DNA from: Gymnogyps californianus
Taxonomy: Eukaryota; Chordata; Aves; Accipitriformes; Cathartidae
Length of the DNA: 64,000 bases
NCBI RefSeq assembly: GCF_018139145.2
Contig: NC_059479.1
Coordinates: 3,596,001-3,660,000 of the forward strand
Reading direction: 5' to 3'
Shown here: piece by piece, positions 41,460 through 53,700 of the stretch
Layout of the letters: each line of letters opens with the position of its first letter
Position numbering within the stretch: position 1 is the stretch's first letter
Translations under genes and position numbers: made by a program
The notes under the pieces: generated by a model
The model's input: the letters and a program-made list of their open reading frames with translations, nothing else
Told to the model about the DNA's origin: nothing
Database searches by the model: none

Positions 41460-41990
41460 CTTTCAAACATGAGTAATTGATGAATTGTATGTAATATGCA
41501 AATGTGAATGCATAAATCTCCTGAATGACAGCTTAATTTATGTGAGCCTTTAAGAATGTGGGATTAGATTTTAATTAAATATCTTCAAAGGCACCCTGAC
41601 TTACTCAGTCTTTTGGCTGCTGTCTTTATGAGACTTTAGGAGGGGACAAAATCCTAATTTTAAACATATTATTTACTGTTTTTCTAATGAATTGCCATTG
41701 AACAAAAGCTATATATATCAATGCATATATTTTAGGGACTGTGTTAGATAAATCTAATGATAATGATAATCAAATCAAAGTGCCATGAAACTTGTTTGAA
41801 TTGAAATAATTAGTGCAACTAGTTCACTTGTTCCTTTATGTTTAAAATGAGTAAGTGTCCAAGTTAAAGCCAGTATAAATGTTTAATTTAATATGTCGCA
41901 TTCAAGAAGTACCTTAAACTGCTAAAAACAAGTATTTGCATTTTAACGGTTACCGTTGCCTTAATTGTTATCCCAGACGTGATGAATTGA
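41460..41990. promoter_or_regulatory. AT-rich block with homeodomain, octamer-like and TCF-like motifs
   Basis: This non-coding segment holds many developmental factor-type words. They include GAGTAATTGATGAATTG near 41471, ATATGCAAATG near 41494, TTTTAATTAAATATC near 41570, AATGATAATGATAATCAAATC near 41757 with AAATCAAAG (TCF/LEF-like) just after, and AAATAATTAGTG near 41805. It contains no recognised repeat. The pattern suits a conserved enhancer within an intron or gene desert. Alignment across vertebrates, which I cannot do here, would decide. Confidence 0.3.
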
Positions 41991-43039
41991 TTGTTTCTAT
42001 TAGGGCAGCTAGAGCTAAATCCCAGCATGGCTGCCTCAGCCAGTTTATAGCAGCTGCAGGAGATTATCTACGTATGTAGAGCACTTTGAGGTACTAGAGT
42101 ATAAATAGCGGGTGCCTAATTTCCTTGATCCTGGAAGGAGCAGATTATCCTGCCCTGGACCCAGCAAACAACTTCAGCAGTTGCTGAAGTTGAAGCAAGC
42201 AGGAGCGGTTCAGCTGGAGTCAGCAGAACCATGGGTAGTATTAGTTAAGTACATCTTCCGGTGTGTTGCTGGACCGAGATTATCAGTCTTGAAGAAGCAA
42301 AACCAATATGATGGGAAGAGGATGTAAGAAGACAACAAGAGATTTTTGCATGGAATTTAAATATGTGTAAAAGTCATAGTTAGACATGAATAGTGCCATA
42401 GTTTTAAAATTCTTTTTATAAAGAGACAATTAAGCTAAGCAAAATAACTATTCCCTCTAGCTTGATTAACTGTCTAAACGGATACAGCAAAAAAAAATGG
42501 TATGTTACCCATTCATAAAGACCTTTCATTTAAACAAGGAAAGCCATGATAAATAACAAATGTCAGCATGAATTTGTAGAATCGTGTCCTTGAAACACTG
42601 CTTAAAACAGATGAAAATTTAGGTATTTATGATTGACATTTTGCTAAAAGTTTTAAAAATGTTTTGTTTTTCATGGTACCCTGATACATTACAGAATTAA
42701 ACATGTTCATTACAAATGCTGCTAAGCACATTGTGCTAGTAAGGCCCAGTAGCATTGCAGAGGGCAGGGTATGACAGGAGGGTTCCAGCTGCGTGCCGTG
42801 GATGGTCAGTGGTTTTTTGCATGCAGGACATGAAATTATGGTTGATCACGGCAGAGAAATTTCTTGAGCTCCATTACACTTTTCAAATTCAAACAAAGCT
42901 TGACTATGTCTTATCTAGAAACACAAAAAAAGAAAAAAGGAAATTAGTTTGAAGTAAAGTAGGTATTAATTTTTAGTGTAATTTAGTAAAGAATTTAAAT
43001 ACATTCAGTAAGTCTGGTGCCCCTTATGTGCTCATCTGT

Positions 43040-43518
43040 ATGATGGATGTGTTAGAGCAGGTCCAGAGGAGGGCCACAAAAATGATGGGAGGGCTGGAGC
43101 ACCTCTCCTATGAAGACAGGCTGAGAGAGTTGGGGCTGTTCAGTCTGGAGAAGAGAAGGCTCCGGGGACACCTTATTGCAGCCTTTCATTACTTAAAGGG
43201 GGCTTATAAGAAAGATGGAGAAAGACTTTTTAACAGGGCCTGTTGCAATAGGACAAAGGGTAATGGTTTTAAACTAAAAGAGGGTAGATTTAGATTAGAT
43301 ATGAGGAAGAAATTTTTTACAAGGAGGGTGGTGAAGCACTGGAACAGGTTGCCCAGAGAGGTGGTAGATGCCCCATCCCTGGAAACATTCAGGGTCAGGT
43401 TGGATGGGGCTCTGAGCAAGCTGAGCTAGTTGAAGATGTCCCTGCTCATTGCGCGGGGGTTGGACTAGATGACCTTTAACGGTCCGTTCCAACCCGAACT
43501 ATTCTATGATTCTGTGAT
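43040..43518 (+). mobile_element. CR1 LINE, 5'-truncated, 3' end intact
   Basis: A classic avian CR1 3' end. The recognisable order is a GTCCAGAGGAGGGCCAC opening, GGGCTGGAGCACCTCTCCTA, CTGGAGAAGAGAAGGCTCCG, ACTGGAACAGGTTGCCCAGA, and the end ATTCTATGATTCTGTGAT, the short microsatellite-like terminus of CR1. The roughly 480-bp length means that nearly all of the element, including the endonuclease and polymerase domains, is missing. Severe 5' truncation is normal for CR1. No obvious target-site duplication flanks it, which is also usual for this family. Good preservation suggests a much younger insertion than the other CR1 pieces here. It cannot move by itself. Confidence 0.95.
43043..43429 (+). 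pseudogene. C-terminal piece of CR1 ORF2, still an open frame
   Basis: An uninterrupted frame ends at the natural CR1 ORF2 stop and encodes about the last 128 residues of the ORF2 protein. Familiar CR1 C-terminal words are intact: [50 protein letters not shown], and the ending [10 protein letters not shown]. This region lies downstream of the reverse-transcriptase catalytic palm, none of which remains. The frame has no promoter or start context of its own, so it is a truncated relic rather than a host gene. Gene predictors often mislabel such fragments as proteins. The stop at 43427-43429 is followed by the CR1 3' UTR. Confidence 0.9.
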
Positions 43519-46500
43519 GCTCTTTACGTATTCATCTATAGTATTTCCATTTGCATTTTGCCCCCCCTACTCACACCCACTGAGTTGGATCCTTGCAATG
43601 AGACCAGAAGTTCCAGATCTCTTTTTTGTGTGAGGAACTGTCTTTGAATTGGTCACCTGCCCTACCTTTTGTGCAGGCCATTACTCCTGATGCAGGGGTA
43701 GAGCAAAGATCACTCTGTCTCCATCAGCTCCTATAGGAGAATTTTTTGGGATGGCGTGAAGGTGTTGGCACTGACTCTTTCCATCCAGGGAGAAGCAGCT
43801 AGGGGAAAGGGCAGGAGCTTTATTTCCTCCTGTGTTCTACATCATTCTTCTCTTTCTTTCTTTGTCTCTTTGATACCATAATACTAGTCCAGGGAAAGTA
43901 GTTGGGATGAGAAATTTCCCAACAGTGTGAGGATAGGTTTGTGGCTTTGCAGTGGATGTGAGGCCAAGAGCAGGGAGTTTGGGGGGATATTCTAGAGGCA
44001 AATAGTTGTGAAATACTGATCAGTTGGGGTAGGTGTTGATTAGCAGCGCTAATGTTGAAGGAAATTGATTTTTGGATCTTGTATTATACAGGTTTTTTGG
44101 TTGGAAATAACTTTATTTTTAGCTATCTTAATTTTTACTCCTAATGTAATACAATTGCAAAATAGGTCCCTCTTGTAAATTCAGTACAGTATGCAAGCGT
44201 GCTGCATTTTTCAGTTTTTTGGTGCAAGTACTTAACCGCAGCCTTTGGTCAACTGTTTTCATTTAGTTCCTGTGTTTTGTGCATGGCGGTTGGAGAGATG
44301 TTTAGTTATCAGTATTAGAGCTTACTATCTGAAAGTATTGGCTGTTGCATAAACCATGATAACAGATGAAAGAACAAACTTACAGTTGCTGTAATTATAG
44401 TGCTTTTTAATGCCAAAACCCAAACAAAATCTCTAGATATGCTGCTTTTTTATTATTGAGACTAAGGACTAAGAATTTCTTGAAACAGGGTTGTAGACTA
44501 CATACAACAGTGAGAGATTTCTGAGGTTCAACAAGGAAACACATCTGGTATCAAATAGAAATCTCTCCTTTCAAAAAAATTGCTGAGGGAAAAACATCAC
44601 CAAAGTAGGGGACGAGAAGGGCGCCTGGAAGGAGTTGCCAAAAGTTTGAGAATAATCTCATTAAGTGGTGCAACCCCCTAAATTTAGACTGTGTTAAATT
44701 TTTTTTTTTTACTGTTTTTTTGTAGGCAGAGCTTTGTGATAGTTGTCATCTTCCCCCCCTCTCCCCCCATTTGCACCCTTCTGGGCCTTCTGTGTTTCAC
44801 AATATCTCCCTTATGTGGTAGAATCTGGGGGGAATATCTGAAGGCAAAGTCTTTTCTGTACGTCATTAAATCTTTTACGTTTGGACACTGATGGATAATG
44901 TTAGCTAGATATTTTATTACTGCATTATTTAATTATGTTGACCTGTTCCTAATAGGTGAATGTTTCCTGTAATTATGTCTGCATTTAAAACTCCAGCCTT
45001 TAGAACTTTAAAAAATAAAATTCCAATAAAAATAGCTGTATAGATAAGAGTGTGGTACTGAATTAAATTTCTTTCCGGACATTTTTGTTTTCGTGTTACT
45101 AAAGATCAAGAGCTATTTTAAATCACAAGATTGAAAAAGTCAAGTTAAAAATAAGTGTAAAACATAGAAAGGCTAGTGATGGACAATGTAAATGTATAAA
45201 TATGTAATTGTTAAACATAAAATTCAAATATAGAAAAGGCCAGTGCATTTTTTTTCTGAACATCTTTATGTTGATTCTCTCATTTTTAATTTTGCCCAAT
45301 GTCTTTTTAGTTTGGAATCAGTTTGGGGCTGCTGCTTTGTGAAACTCTCAGTTGGATCCTGGTAATTAATACAAATTTTAGGCTCCTGTACAATATGATA
45401 GGTCCGAATGTCTTTACTAAAAATGCAAATGTTAAAAATATATGGCAAAAATTTTCTGGACTTTAATGTGCACATCAGTCATTGATTGTGTATTTTTTGG
45501 CTGTAAAGTTAGAATTGATGTCGAGTTACATTTTGCTTTTTTAATCATTCTCAGATGCTCTTTTTTCTTTTTCTGATATTGATGCAGTATGTTGATAAAG
45601 CTTATCATAAAATGAGTGCAGGCACAAGTGCTCGTTTCTTCCAAAGACTTTCAGAAACTGAGGTCTAATATATTTAACTGATTCAATCTCAGCATCAATT
45701 TATAAGGCAGTATGCATGTATTGTAATTAGGTCTATTTGAATAATTTATGATGGTCCAAAGTTTAATTCCATTAAGAAATGCACACAAGGATAATCCTGG
45801 AGTTCTTACTTGGTGCACAGACGTGCAAAGAGTATTTCTGTCTGTTGCTCCCAGGAGCTTTGAGGGTTACAGCATTTTATAGGGTCAGGCTTGTTCAGGT
45901 AAATGGTAACATTTCTATCAATCTGTACTGTAGTAGGGATTAATAGGGACAGCAGCATTTGGTCCACCACGGAAGGGATGTGCTTTCTGAAGTGTGTGAA
46001 CACACTCAGCCTATTTGTAACCGACTTGAAAATATCTTATTATTAAGAAATGTAAACTTGAGTAATTTTAGATCATTTTTACGCTATGCAAAATCACTCT
46101 TATCACTACTAGAAAGTGAAAAATGAGCATACTCCAGAGAAATAATGCAGTATTAAAAATGAAGTCCATTCCACTTCTTTAGGAAAGCATGTTTTAAGAA
46201 ATTAAAATAAGAAAAAAATTTTCAAGGCTTCATAATTTTTCTTTTTTTGTTTTTCCTAGGAAATGTCTACATCCAATGACAATAAAAATCAATGAGTAAA
46301 CAAACACGAGAACATGCTTACCAAGCACCAAACTTTGAGATTTCGTGAAAAAAATTGGGCTTGCAATGAATTACTGAAAAAATGTTCTTGTACGTTTTCC
46401 TTTGAGATTACAACAGCGCAATCTAAGCAGAATTTTGTCCCAGACGGATTTTATGTGATTTGAAAATAAATGGCTTCTGATGTATTTGAAAAAGAATCGG

Positions 46501-49500
46501 GTTATGTACTTTACACTTCTTTTAATGTCAGTTAGTCATGGTAGAATAATGCTTTAGAATAACTGTGCTCTTTTAAGTACCACTGGAAAATAACCTTTTC
46601 AGTTAGCTAAGGAATTTATTCTGTCGTTAATATTTGCTTAAGGAAAAGCTGTACAATTAAAGCTAAGAAGCAGCAGTGAGCAATACTGAAGGAGAAAACT
46701 GAAAGTGTTGTAGCATCGCTGTTCTCAGAAGGAAAGCCAACTTTGTTACACATCATTACAAAATAATGTGTCCGGAGCAAATCTCTATACTATACATGTT
46801 TTAAATCTAAAATACCTCTTTGGGTATTCTGCAGTAACGGCCAGAAGTGTGGAGTGGTGAAATCTCTGTAAAGGCTGTTTCTCAAAGTTGTGTAATCAGG
46901 GCAGTGAAACTTAACCTGTTCCTTCCACTTTCCCAACTCTGCCCCACAGGTGGCCTGCAGGGATTTGGGGTATTCTGTGTCTTTATACCATTTCTGATTT
47001 AAAAATGGCAATTGTTGATCTCTACAGTGCCGTTGGACCAGTGAAAAAAGTTGCACTGTTTTTGCTGGTATATGCCAAGATCTGCTTAGATGTGTTGTTT
47101 TATTTTGAACATTCTTTTCACATCTGCTATTTACCGCATAGAATACAGTAATGTAAATCTTAATCTTTCATTTTAAATCAGCTCATTCTTATGACTTAAT
47201 CATTTTGACTGCTGTGTTTTCAGTTCCCTCTAGCTTGGTAATATCTTTCGTGCAATTATGTTGCTTAGAAATACACATGCAGTTCCAAGTATAGCCATAC
47301 AGGAGCAGATGAGTTAGGGCAATTTCGTCCTTTTCTGACATGATGCTTCTAGGCGTGCAGCCCAGCAAAAAGTTGGGTATTTTCCTTGTTTTATCACAGC
47401 TGCCTAATTTGCAATCTTTTATAACACCTCAATGTCTCTCGGCATATGAACATTACAGATGTTGCCTCTCTTTGAGAGCTACATTTTCATTATTTTTCAC
47501 ACGTCATTGATTTTGCTTTTCTAAAAAATTGAATTAATTTTTAAACTGCTTTTATTCATTCAGATCTCACTGAAGGTTTTTGTAATGTTTCCCCTTTCCT
47601 GTCAATGCCGTCTCTTCTGTGAGGTTTTGTTTAAACTCTTCTGCTTTCCTTTTAGAATGTTTATGAAGATACTAGATCAAGTTAGAGCCAAATCAATTTC
47701 TTGCTGAATCTTCAAGGTAGCTCCTCTCCATACCATCATTTGCTCTGTTTCAGTCCGTGAGTGCTCACATCCATACTAATCTTTTATTAGAACAAGGCAC
47801 TCTGTTAGTTGATTTTTCTTTTTAAATTACAGTCTAAATGTATTGCATCTTTTTTTCCATGTATCAATTAATTCTGCGGGTCTTTTTCTAGAAGAATTTT
47901 ATTCTGCCTAATTGCAATGCAACTGTGTGCTGTCATCAGCCTGAGATCACTCTCTTTATAGTTGTTTAACTGTTTATCAGAAGCAGAAGTTATTTCTCCA
48001 GATCAGTAATTACTTAGACCTACCTAGACCAGACGCTAACATAGAACAGATTTTCATGCTACCTTATCTGGACTCTTTTAAAGTATTTTTTCAGTAAAAG
48101 CTATTTTAAAAATTAAGGGAAAAGAACTCATTGGCCGGGAAACTAATTACATTGCTTGAACTCAGGTTTTGCTTGTTTGCTTGTTTTTAATAAAAAGGAA
48201 TATTGTTAGTTAAAAGTACTATTTAGAAACAATTTCTTCTGCAGCTGTAAATATTTGCACTAAGGTGATGGCTATGTTTTTATGGATTGTTGTTACAGAA
48301 TTGAAGCTGTCCCCTCATGATTTCAGTTGCAGGGTGAATTTTTCTGTTCGTCGTTATTTAAGTGTCTCTGTAATACAGGCTTTAAAAGACAATCCAAATA
48401 CCTCTTGACGATGAACAGTGCCTTCCAACTTCAATAGATTTTGTAAGATTATTATGTAAGACAATGCTAACTAAAACCCCACAAAATTGTGGTGGCAGTG
48501 TAAGGAGGCTAAGTGGTAATTGTGTTTCTGGTATTCCAGACGCTGTTTGTGTATGTATGTTACAGAAATGCTTTCTATTCCTACATACTTTGGTATAGGC
48601 TGTAGCGTATAGGGTATAGTTAAAGGCTCTGTTGCTGCTTTCTATGAAGTTACCTTTGACTTTGATGAGAGTATCTGTGGTATTGGAAACGGGATAAAAA
48701 CTTACTGTTGTATTGAAACTGCAGAAGGCCCTCACGTCTTGGTCTTAGCTTTTGGACAGCTATTTGAAGACAGGGTAAGTCGGAGTCCCTGACAAACCAC
48801 AGAGCCATTGTGGTCACTTAAAGATCACAGTTCTGTGGATCTTTGTTTCTTCATTATTGCTTTAATTTGAGATTTTCTTCATGAATACTGAAGTAAAGGA
48901 ACCAATGTTCTTAAAGAATACCAATCTATTCCTTTTTGAAGGTAATTGTTTGCAAGCTGAGTACTAGTTGCTGCTGTTGCTAACCCAGAACAGTATCTCT
49001 AATGCCTGAGATGCGGGAGAACTCGCCCTGTGGCAGCTTGTCAAAAATGGTATTGATATTTGTTCATCTTTGTTCACCTTTATCTCTCTTTATCCATCTC
49101 TTGAAATAGTGCAAGTCTGATTTTGTGGTTCATGTAGTTGCTGATACTAACTTTCTTTTTGTAGTAACACTGCGGAAAGATAGCTATTGCTTCTCTTCTG
49201 AATTTATTAAAAAAAACCCCCAACCTAAAACTCTTAAATTTTAAGGAAAGAAATGTATATCTAAAATGACAGAAATTGGTAATAGTGGGACACGTTAAAT
49301 TATGTGAACAAGAGCAGTCCAGGTAACCATCACCGTGGAATTAAGTTAAGCAGTTGAGTTTATTGTTAAGTCAGTCAGTTTATTGTGTGATGTATTCGAT
49401 AATTCTCCTAAGTTAAATAGTTCCAAGCAGATATTTTATAGCACTATGGCCCAGCTGTAAAATAATGCAGCTGGCTCATTTTCAAATGGGAGAGTTGTCT

Positions 49501-50698
49501 TATGTAATTTCTCTACAGCTTTAAAAAATATCTTAATGTTACCTGGAATAAAGCTAAGCTGGAAATTCTGTCAGCCATTTAGTCCAAGGTGATTACACCA
49601 ATTTGAGAATGTCAACAATTACACAGTACTCATGTTTAATTAGTAAAAGGGAAGCACCTGTATTTTTAGAGGAAAAGACTCCAGGATTAGACTGTACAAA
49701 TTCAAGTTGTAACAAAAGACAAAAATGAGCATATTATTCATCCTTGGGGAAAATCAGTCACTGGATGGGCTCTGTTCACGGAAAAAATGTGACAAATAGT
49801 TCTTTTTGCATATGGTCTCTCCATGCTTTTGTACTGATACATATCGGTAATGATGTTTACGAGTCTTTTGTCTGTCCAACAGCAAAACAAAAAAATTAAG
49901 AGCACTTCTGGTGGTTAGACAGACCTGTAACACTATCACTTTAATATCTCAAATTTTACACTTGACGTATCATTCCAGAATGAAAATGTGACTTTTAATT
50001 TATATTCTTTAAATCACTTTCTTTAAACCACCGTCTGGTTGAGGCATTAAAATAAGCAATATTGCTCTAAGAGTTTTCTTAAGACCTTTCTTTGGCTGTT
50101 AATTGCATATTTATAATTACGTTCTTACAAAAAGATAAAAGAGTTTTGAAAGATTATTCTTGGCAACAGACCTAAGGTGAAAACCTGCTGTTTTAATGCG
50201 TAAATTATAATGTGTGCAGTTGTGAAGAGTGGTTTTGTGAAATGCTCAAGTAAGCGCAAGAATCTAAGAGAGCTGTCAAAGAGTTTGCACTCTTAAGGGG
50301 CTAATGTTCATTGAAAAACAACTCATAATATGCTATGCCTGAAGGCTAAATGAGTAGTTTAAGTTAAACACAATCAGTAACTTTCTGGAAGACAGATAAA
50401 GGAAACAATCGTTCCTCAAGCAAAGTTAGAGAAATGAAAAAACCAGCCTCACTTTGATGCCTGTTTAAAATCATTAATTTTCCTGTAAGTTAATGTAAAT
50501 CAAGGATTAAACAGAAACTGTTACCATCTGACCGTTATAAACTAAACTTCTGTGTGGCTCATCTATTTGAAGTCAAATCTATCCATACATCTAAACAGGA
50601 AACTGAATGAAAACATTTTTTTCTCTTCATTTCCTATATCCTGCAAACTTTCTCAAAACCTATTTCCTTTTAAAATTTAGTCTGCATACTTATACATC

Positions 50699-50699
<1 letters not shown>

Positions 50700-50736
<37 letters not shown>
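50700..50736 (+). repeat. Poly-C run (C37)
   Basis: Thirty-seven uninterrupted C residues, by far the longest homopolymer in the window. The G-rich complement could form G-quadruplexes and the C strand an i-motif, as is known for such tracts. The exact length is hard to sequence, so the true number may differ. Confidence 0.93.
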
Positions 50737-50737
<1 letters not shown>

Positions 50738-53700
50738 TGCAGGGTTTTGTAAACTTACCACCAGTTACTATACAGAGTAGTATAAGAGGGTGCTCTCTGG
50801 GCACTGCAGTTTACCCATTTGTTAATGTTTCTAAAAGTACCTATCTTTGCAGAATGGTTTTGGACTGTGTGAGGGATCCGAGCTTGTATGTGAGCTCCTG
50901 AGTAGCATACAAGTATCGTAACTACGATCAGTTGAATTTCATGACTGTAAGTGGCAAACGCTGGGGATTCAGGATTACAATTTCTACCTACAGTTCAGGG
51001 TGATTTCCACCTTGTAGATCTGTATTTCTCTGTCTATAATGACATTGTTCTCTAGAAAATACTTTGAACTCTACAGATGAAATTACTATATATTAGATTA
51101 TCGTGATTACTATTATTTATTTGCTGCAAGGATAAATGACAGCTCTGTTGCTCACCACTTAGGTTTGACGATTGTTGACAGTTTAAAAAGGTGATAAATA
51201 TCTAACAGATATTGCTGTCATCTGTCATGTTGGAGAGATACATAGCGCGTGGTTTATAGAAAACACTTCGTTCAGTGAATGTGTCTGTTTTCTTGTGTGT
51301 GTGTCCTGGAAAAATTCTCATCTTAATGAACTGGCTTGCTATATGTAGCTTCATTATCAGACGTTTCCAGTTTCCATGTCAAAAGTTCATCATTTTATAC
51401 CTGGTCAGTTAAGCCTCCTACAACATTGTGAGTAGTTTGAAGTCAGATTCTTCGCTCTTCTGCAAATAATCTGACTGTAAAGGCCAGATCCTGACAGTGA
51501 AGATGGCAGCCCTTAGAGGTACTGAGTTGTCTGTTTCCTTTTGGTTGTGTTTCTGTTCTGCCTTCCTAGCCCCTTGGCACAGGATTGTGTCCCAAGATGA
51601 GTTGCTTATAGCAGCACTGTCACTATTTATGATGTGTTATTCCTAGATAACAGATATGCAACAACTTCTAGTGTTGCACTATCATGTATTGAGTTTCCAG
51701 AGAGTCGGTACATGTTTACTGTAATCCTCATCTTCGGTAGAGTTACATGGACAGCTGATACCTGAATATTTCATGCAAACGAATGCAAGGTGTGCAGTGT
51801 TTCTAAGCTGTGTATGGCAGTATTCAGTATATTGCTTTACACGGCCATTTTGGTTGCTTACCATTGTTTCTCTTCTCTCCTTGTATGGCTGTAGCCTAAA
51901 AAGAGGGGAAAGTTCTAAATGGTTTTAATTTGTCACACACCTACAAAATAATTTTGAGATACATGCCTGTGCAGTCCCAATGCGGAGGGTGCACCTGGAT
52001 CTTCGACTGTCTTGGTACTTGCTCTTCTGCCAGTTTGGCTGTGAAAGATGTAGTCCCACATCTGTGTCCACCTGATTTCAATGCATTTCTGAAGAATCCT
52101 GTACCTGCTGTTTGGCAACATAGTTACCCATGAGTCCTTCAGGAAAATGTGCCTCCCTAAACAGAATAATATATTCAATATGGGAGGTGTTTTATAATTT
52201 TTCCTTCAGTAACTGGATGAGGAATATAAAGCCCATTGCTTTTGAAAAGAATTCTCATGCATGAGCAGTAGCACGCAAGCTTTTTCTTTAAAGACGTGAT
52301 GATAAGATGATGCTAGAACAGCAAATTCCTGCCATTCACAAAGGAGGGTCTGTTATAGAACATAAAGAAAATGTGGAGGAGCTTTTGGAGCCCTAATAAT
52401 TGGCACTTGGTAACATGCTTTTACCAAGAAATCTGACAAGAATTCTGTCTTAATTTAGTGTCTACATGCTTCCCCACTTTTTTTCTGTAGTTCACTCGAG
52501 TTAATTAATAAGCACGTTGGAGGATCGAGGGGGAAAACAAGCCTCAGAACTCTGGAACTGGCATTTGTCGAACGTACAGCATCGAAACAAGATGTAGCAC
52601 ATGTCAGAACTGTCACCTTTTGCAAAAATGCCTTTTTCCTTGGTTTTGCAGTTGATTAAATAATAGTTGTATTCATCTGTCTCTTCATTGTCGTATAAAG
52701 TCTGTGTATCTTGGACTGGTCCAGTGGAAGAGAATAGCAAACTTACTCTACTTAGCAGGATAAATTATTACAGTGTTAGAGCATGATCCCACTTGCATTG
52801 GAAGAAAAAAAAAAAGATTATTTTAATGATTTTGAGTGTAGCAAGATAGGACTTAAATGAATTTGGCTCTGGACCAGATAATCCTCTTTTGTTGATGTTA
52901 AAACACTGGCCACAGCAGTGATTACAACATAGGAATACAAAAGAGGCTTTATTTATACTTTACTTCTTTCATGTTTCCAATCATAAAAATAAATGTCGTA
53001 TTAGAAAAGAAAAATTTTACTTGGTTTACTTTGCATGTTGGGAAGCATTAAGTGTTTCCTTTTTTCTAGCGGAAATGTGTCACTTGCATTTAACTCAGAT
53101 AAAAATAAATGAAGATAAAACTAATTTAATTTTAGAATATAATTTTTTTATTTGTTGAACAACTGTTGTTTTAAAATGGATAGCCTGCTGAGAAAGAAAC
53201 AAAGCCACTTCAACAAAGCAGGAAATCAATAACCACAAGAAAGCCTAAAGAAAATTAATGCATACAGTGTGAGCAAGTGACATAGAAATTATTTTCTGGT
53301 GTAAGAATGGTAATAATAGAAGGCGTATGGAGTGGATGAAAAGCATGATAGAAATAGACATAGAAAAGATGTGTTCTCTATTTCTATTTATAAGTAATGA
53401 CCTCTGTGTTACAGTATTTAAACTTTGAAGGGTCTAGATGGTGGTTTTCTTCCTGATTTCCCCACCCCCTAGTCCTAGGTAAATATTTATGCTTGCAAAA
53501 TTTAGTAGGCTGGCAGCCATGGAAACGTATGTCTTTCATTTATCTCCAGGAAATCTGGTTACAAACACTCTTTTACTTGAATTCTTTTAGTCTTTTTCAG
53601 CAGCTTTTAAAAAAAACCATCTTTACTAAGGAGCAGTGAATTGTGCATATGATGTATGATTGTGATTCTGTTGATGTCAGTGGCAAGACTGTATTTGCCC

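Larger units (their letters stand above)
25361..43039. other. Long gene-free stretch with simple repeats and several AT-rich regulatory-looking patches
   Basis: No coding gene is supported. Contents are listed separately: a 16-bp palindrome at 25657, T runs at 26940, 30263 and 32070, a 37-bp tandem duplication at 30669, C and A runs at 34498, 40589 and 40655, a short CA array near 35995, and motif-rich AT patches at about 35.5, 38.2 and 41.5 kb. A minus-strand segment at 40262-40312 has both splice-like borders and 17 open codons but is too short to claim. Confidence 0.5.
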
